This document shows positions 62,421 to 64,000 of a DNA stretch of 64,000 nt, piece after piece. Source of the stretch: Brugia malayi. Taxonomy: Eukaryota > Nematoda > Chromadorea > Rhabditida > Onchocercidae. The notes beneath the pieces are model-generated. The model worked only from the letters and a program-made list of their open reading frames with translations, ran no database searches and had not been told where the DNA came from. The stretch is taken from NCBI RefSeq assembly GCF_000002995.4, contig NW_025062476.1:3095001-3159000 (forward strand). Reading direction: 5' to 3'. Position numbers and translations under genes: made by a program. Position 1 is the first letter of the stretch; every line of letters starts with the position of its first letter.

Positions 62421-64000
62421 TACTATTATAATAGCTATTACAATTACAGTTACAGTTAGTGTGACAAGGAGTACGATTACCATTCTTAGTTGTTCTTATT
62501 CCCGAATAGATCCAACTTTTTATCATAGTTGCTTACCTCCACATATGTAGATGTTAGTTATCGTTCATATCCCTCTTCCCTGTGTGTTTCACCTTTTGCA
62601 TTAAAATTAGATTCACGTTGGCGGATGGACATTTTGCTGACTGAATTTCCGTTTTCATTTTATTCCTTGCATTTTTCTCGCCTTCGACACTGCTTTCTGT
62701 GGGATTGTATGATTGAATTCATGTATAGGATAGATGTTGCGATCAAATTTGTTGGTTGCGCTTTTCCGTAACGTTGATATGTGAGGTGTAGCAAATACTA
62801 TCAAATCGAAGTGCGCATGTTTTGTCGAGAATTCTAACCATCCATCTGTTAATGTTGCGAATAATTACTCCGAACAGTTTAGGTTGACCATTCAGGGGGA
62901 TATGTGTGATCGATAGTTTGTTTATCCACACTCTTTTGTTAGGTCACTTCTATTACTTGCTGTTTAGTTCCATAACTTGATGGATGCATGACGTGGGTCA
63001 GTCATTTCTTAGGGGTATAAAGCCATATTTTCTTTACCAGTCAGTGGTTTCGGCAAATACCAGTGGTAGTTAAAAAATGTTCAGCAAAGAAGAGCGATTC
63101 CTTCAAGTTCGTTTTGATGAAGTGGTTTTTGAATAGTACATTATCAGTGTGTTTTTTGCCAATTTTTGCTATTGGCTCAAAATTGTTTTATCTTGGATTT
63201 GACTGTGGGAAACGGAAAGTTGATATGTGTCGATATATCCTATTCATAACGAGAACTGATCTCTTTGATTTTCGGACTGATATTGTCGGTAGGATACATG
63301 TGAGAGAATATGGTGGTGATATAAAATAAGAAATATGATATATCAAGAGGGATGTTCGAGTCTGTTGCTCAACAGTTGTGTTCTTAGTATTTATTCGCTG
63401 CTAAGGTTCTGATTGCTGCCAAGGTTACTATTGTTGTTGCTCGTTCTTTCCTGATGTTTTATCTCAAGCTTTATCTTTGTTGACCTCTAATCATCTTGTT
63501 ATCTGTGTTACTGGTTGGATAGGTACAATTATTTCATTCAGTCCTGGAATTCTGTCCTACCATATCTTATTTCTTTTGGATTACGGAAATGAAACGTTGA
63601 TCTTCATTTCGCTTTTTGGAGAATAACTTATTCGGAAAATGTGCAACGTGGTAGAAATTGAGAAGTATTTTTTGAGTAATTAAATATACTTCGGAAGTCA
63701 GTAATGTTGATATACGATTAATTGCAATTGATGAAACTGACATAGTTTTCCACTCTTACCTGATTTACGTTAACTGATAAATTGACCATTTTAGCTGAAG
63801 TTTCAACAGTAGAGTAGAACGTGCATGATTCAAGCCATAGGTCAAAGATTTGTGGAAGCGAGTGAAGCACCTTTTGTTTTCATTCGGCATTTCACACTTG
63901 CACTTAATGTGGAAAGCAGTTGTAAACATTTGATTATTGGCAAGATGAGGATTACCCGGTGAAAATATTCATTAAAGGTTTTTGGAAATAGGGACGTGAC

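Larger units (their letters stand above)
57051..64000. other. GC-richer, microsatellite-dense region with no recognised gene
   Basis: The base composition shifts from strongly AT-rich to clearly less so, with few poly-T runs and many dinucleotide arrays. Open frames here (for example at 59002-59373 + and 61812-62216 -) are mostly of low complexity or lack splice sites and family similarity, so none is called. Weak candidates are a short ATG exon at 58468 and an open, GC-rich stretch at about 60520-60780. The region could be the upstream or first-intron DNA of a large gene beyond the window's right edge, but this is inference. Confidence 0.5.

Noticed and set aside
61812..62526. Overlapping minus-strand ORFs of 84-134 codons
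   Set aside because: They are poly-Ser/Ala frames or lack any family match; the CTG/GACT repeats and higher GC are enough to explain their length.
63063..63329. 88-codon open frame near the right end
   Set aside because: It begins with GTG, not ATG, has no recognised domain and no clear splice sites.
1..64000. tRNA, rRNA, SL RNA, CRISPR and transposon signals
   Set aside because: No B-box-like tRNA motif in a suitable fold, no spliced-leader exon sequence, no regular repeat-spacer array, and no transposase or reverse transcriptase motif was seen by reading; a computational scan could still find weak cases.

Overview
This is a window of nematode nuclear DNA, most likely from a filarial or related spirurid worm. 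The sequence is very AT-rich, with many poly-T/poly-A tracts. Its genes are split into short exons by GT...AG introns of roughly 60-600 bases, with one candidate of about 3.5 kb. The gene content is characteristic of nematodes: a cuticle collagen and a Hedgehog-related 'hog' protein. In addition, nearly every start codon lies a short way downstream of an unpaired AG splice acceptor, as expected for spliced-leader trans-splicing. The species assignment is inference; no species-specific sequence was recognised.

Layout: 1-3736 AT-rich, no gene recognised. About 3737-20327 (+) a Patched-family receptor of about 30 exons. 22158-24603 (-) a tetraspanin-like membrane protein. 24604-30330 an AT-rich stretch with two minisatellites. 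30331-36458 (+) a secreted Hedgehog-related protein with a complete Hint/hog module, best matching quahog (qua-1). 38126-40712 (+) a cuticle collagen. 42051-43564 (+) an AURKAIP1/mS38-like mitochondrial ribosomal protein. 45107-48159 (+) a protein with a single CCCH zinc finger. 49461-53315 (-) COP9 signalosome subunit 3. 53781-55213 (-) mitochondrial ATP synthase subunit d. 55223-64000 has no recognised gene; from about 57 kb it is visibly richer in GC and in GT/GA/CT microsatellites.

The exon models were assembled by hand from reading frame, splice consensus and family similarity. For every gene except the ends of Patched, the intron phases agree at every junction and give one uninterrupted reading frame. 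The biological theme is the nematode Hedgehog-related/Patched system and the cuticle: a Patched receptor and a Hedgehog-related protein lie about 10 kb apart on the same strand, followed by a cuticle collagen. The right-hand genes are housekeeping (mitochondrial translation, mitochondrial ATP synthase, COP9 signalosome). No prokaryotic element, CRISPR array, rRNA, tRNA, or intact transposon was recognised, and I see no clear evidence of a wholly new system.
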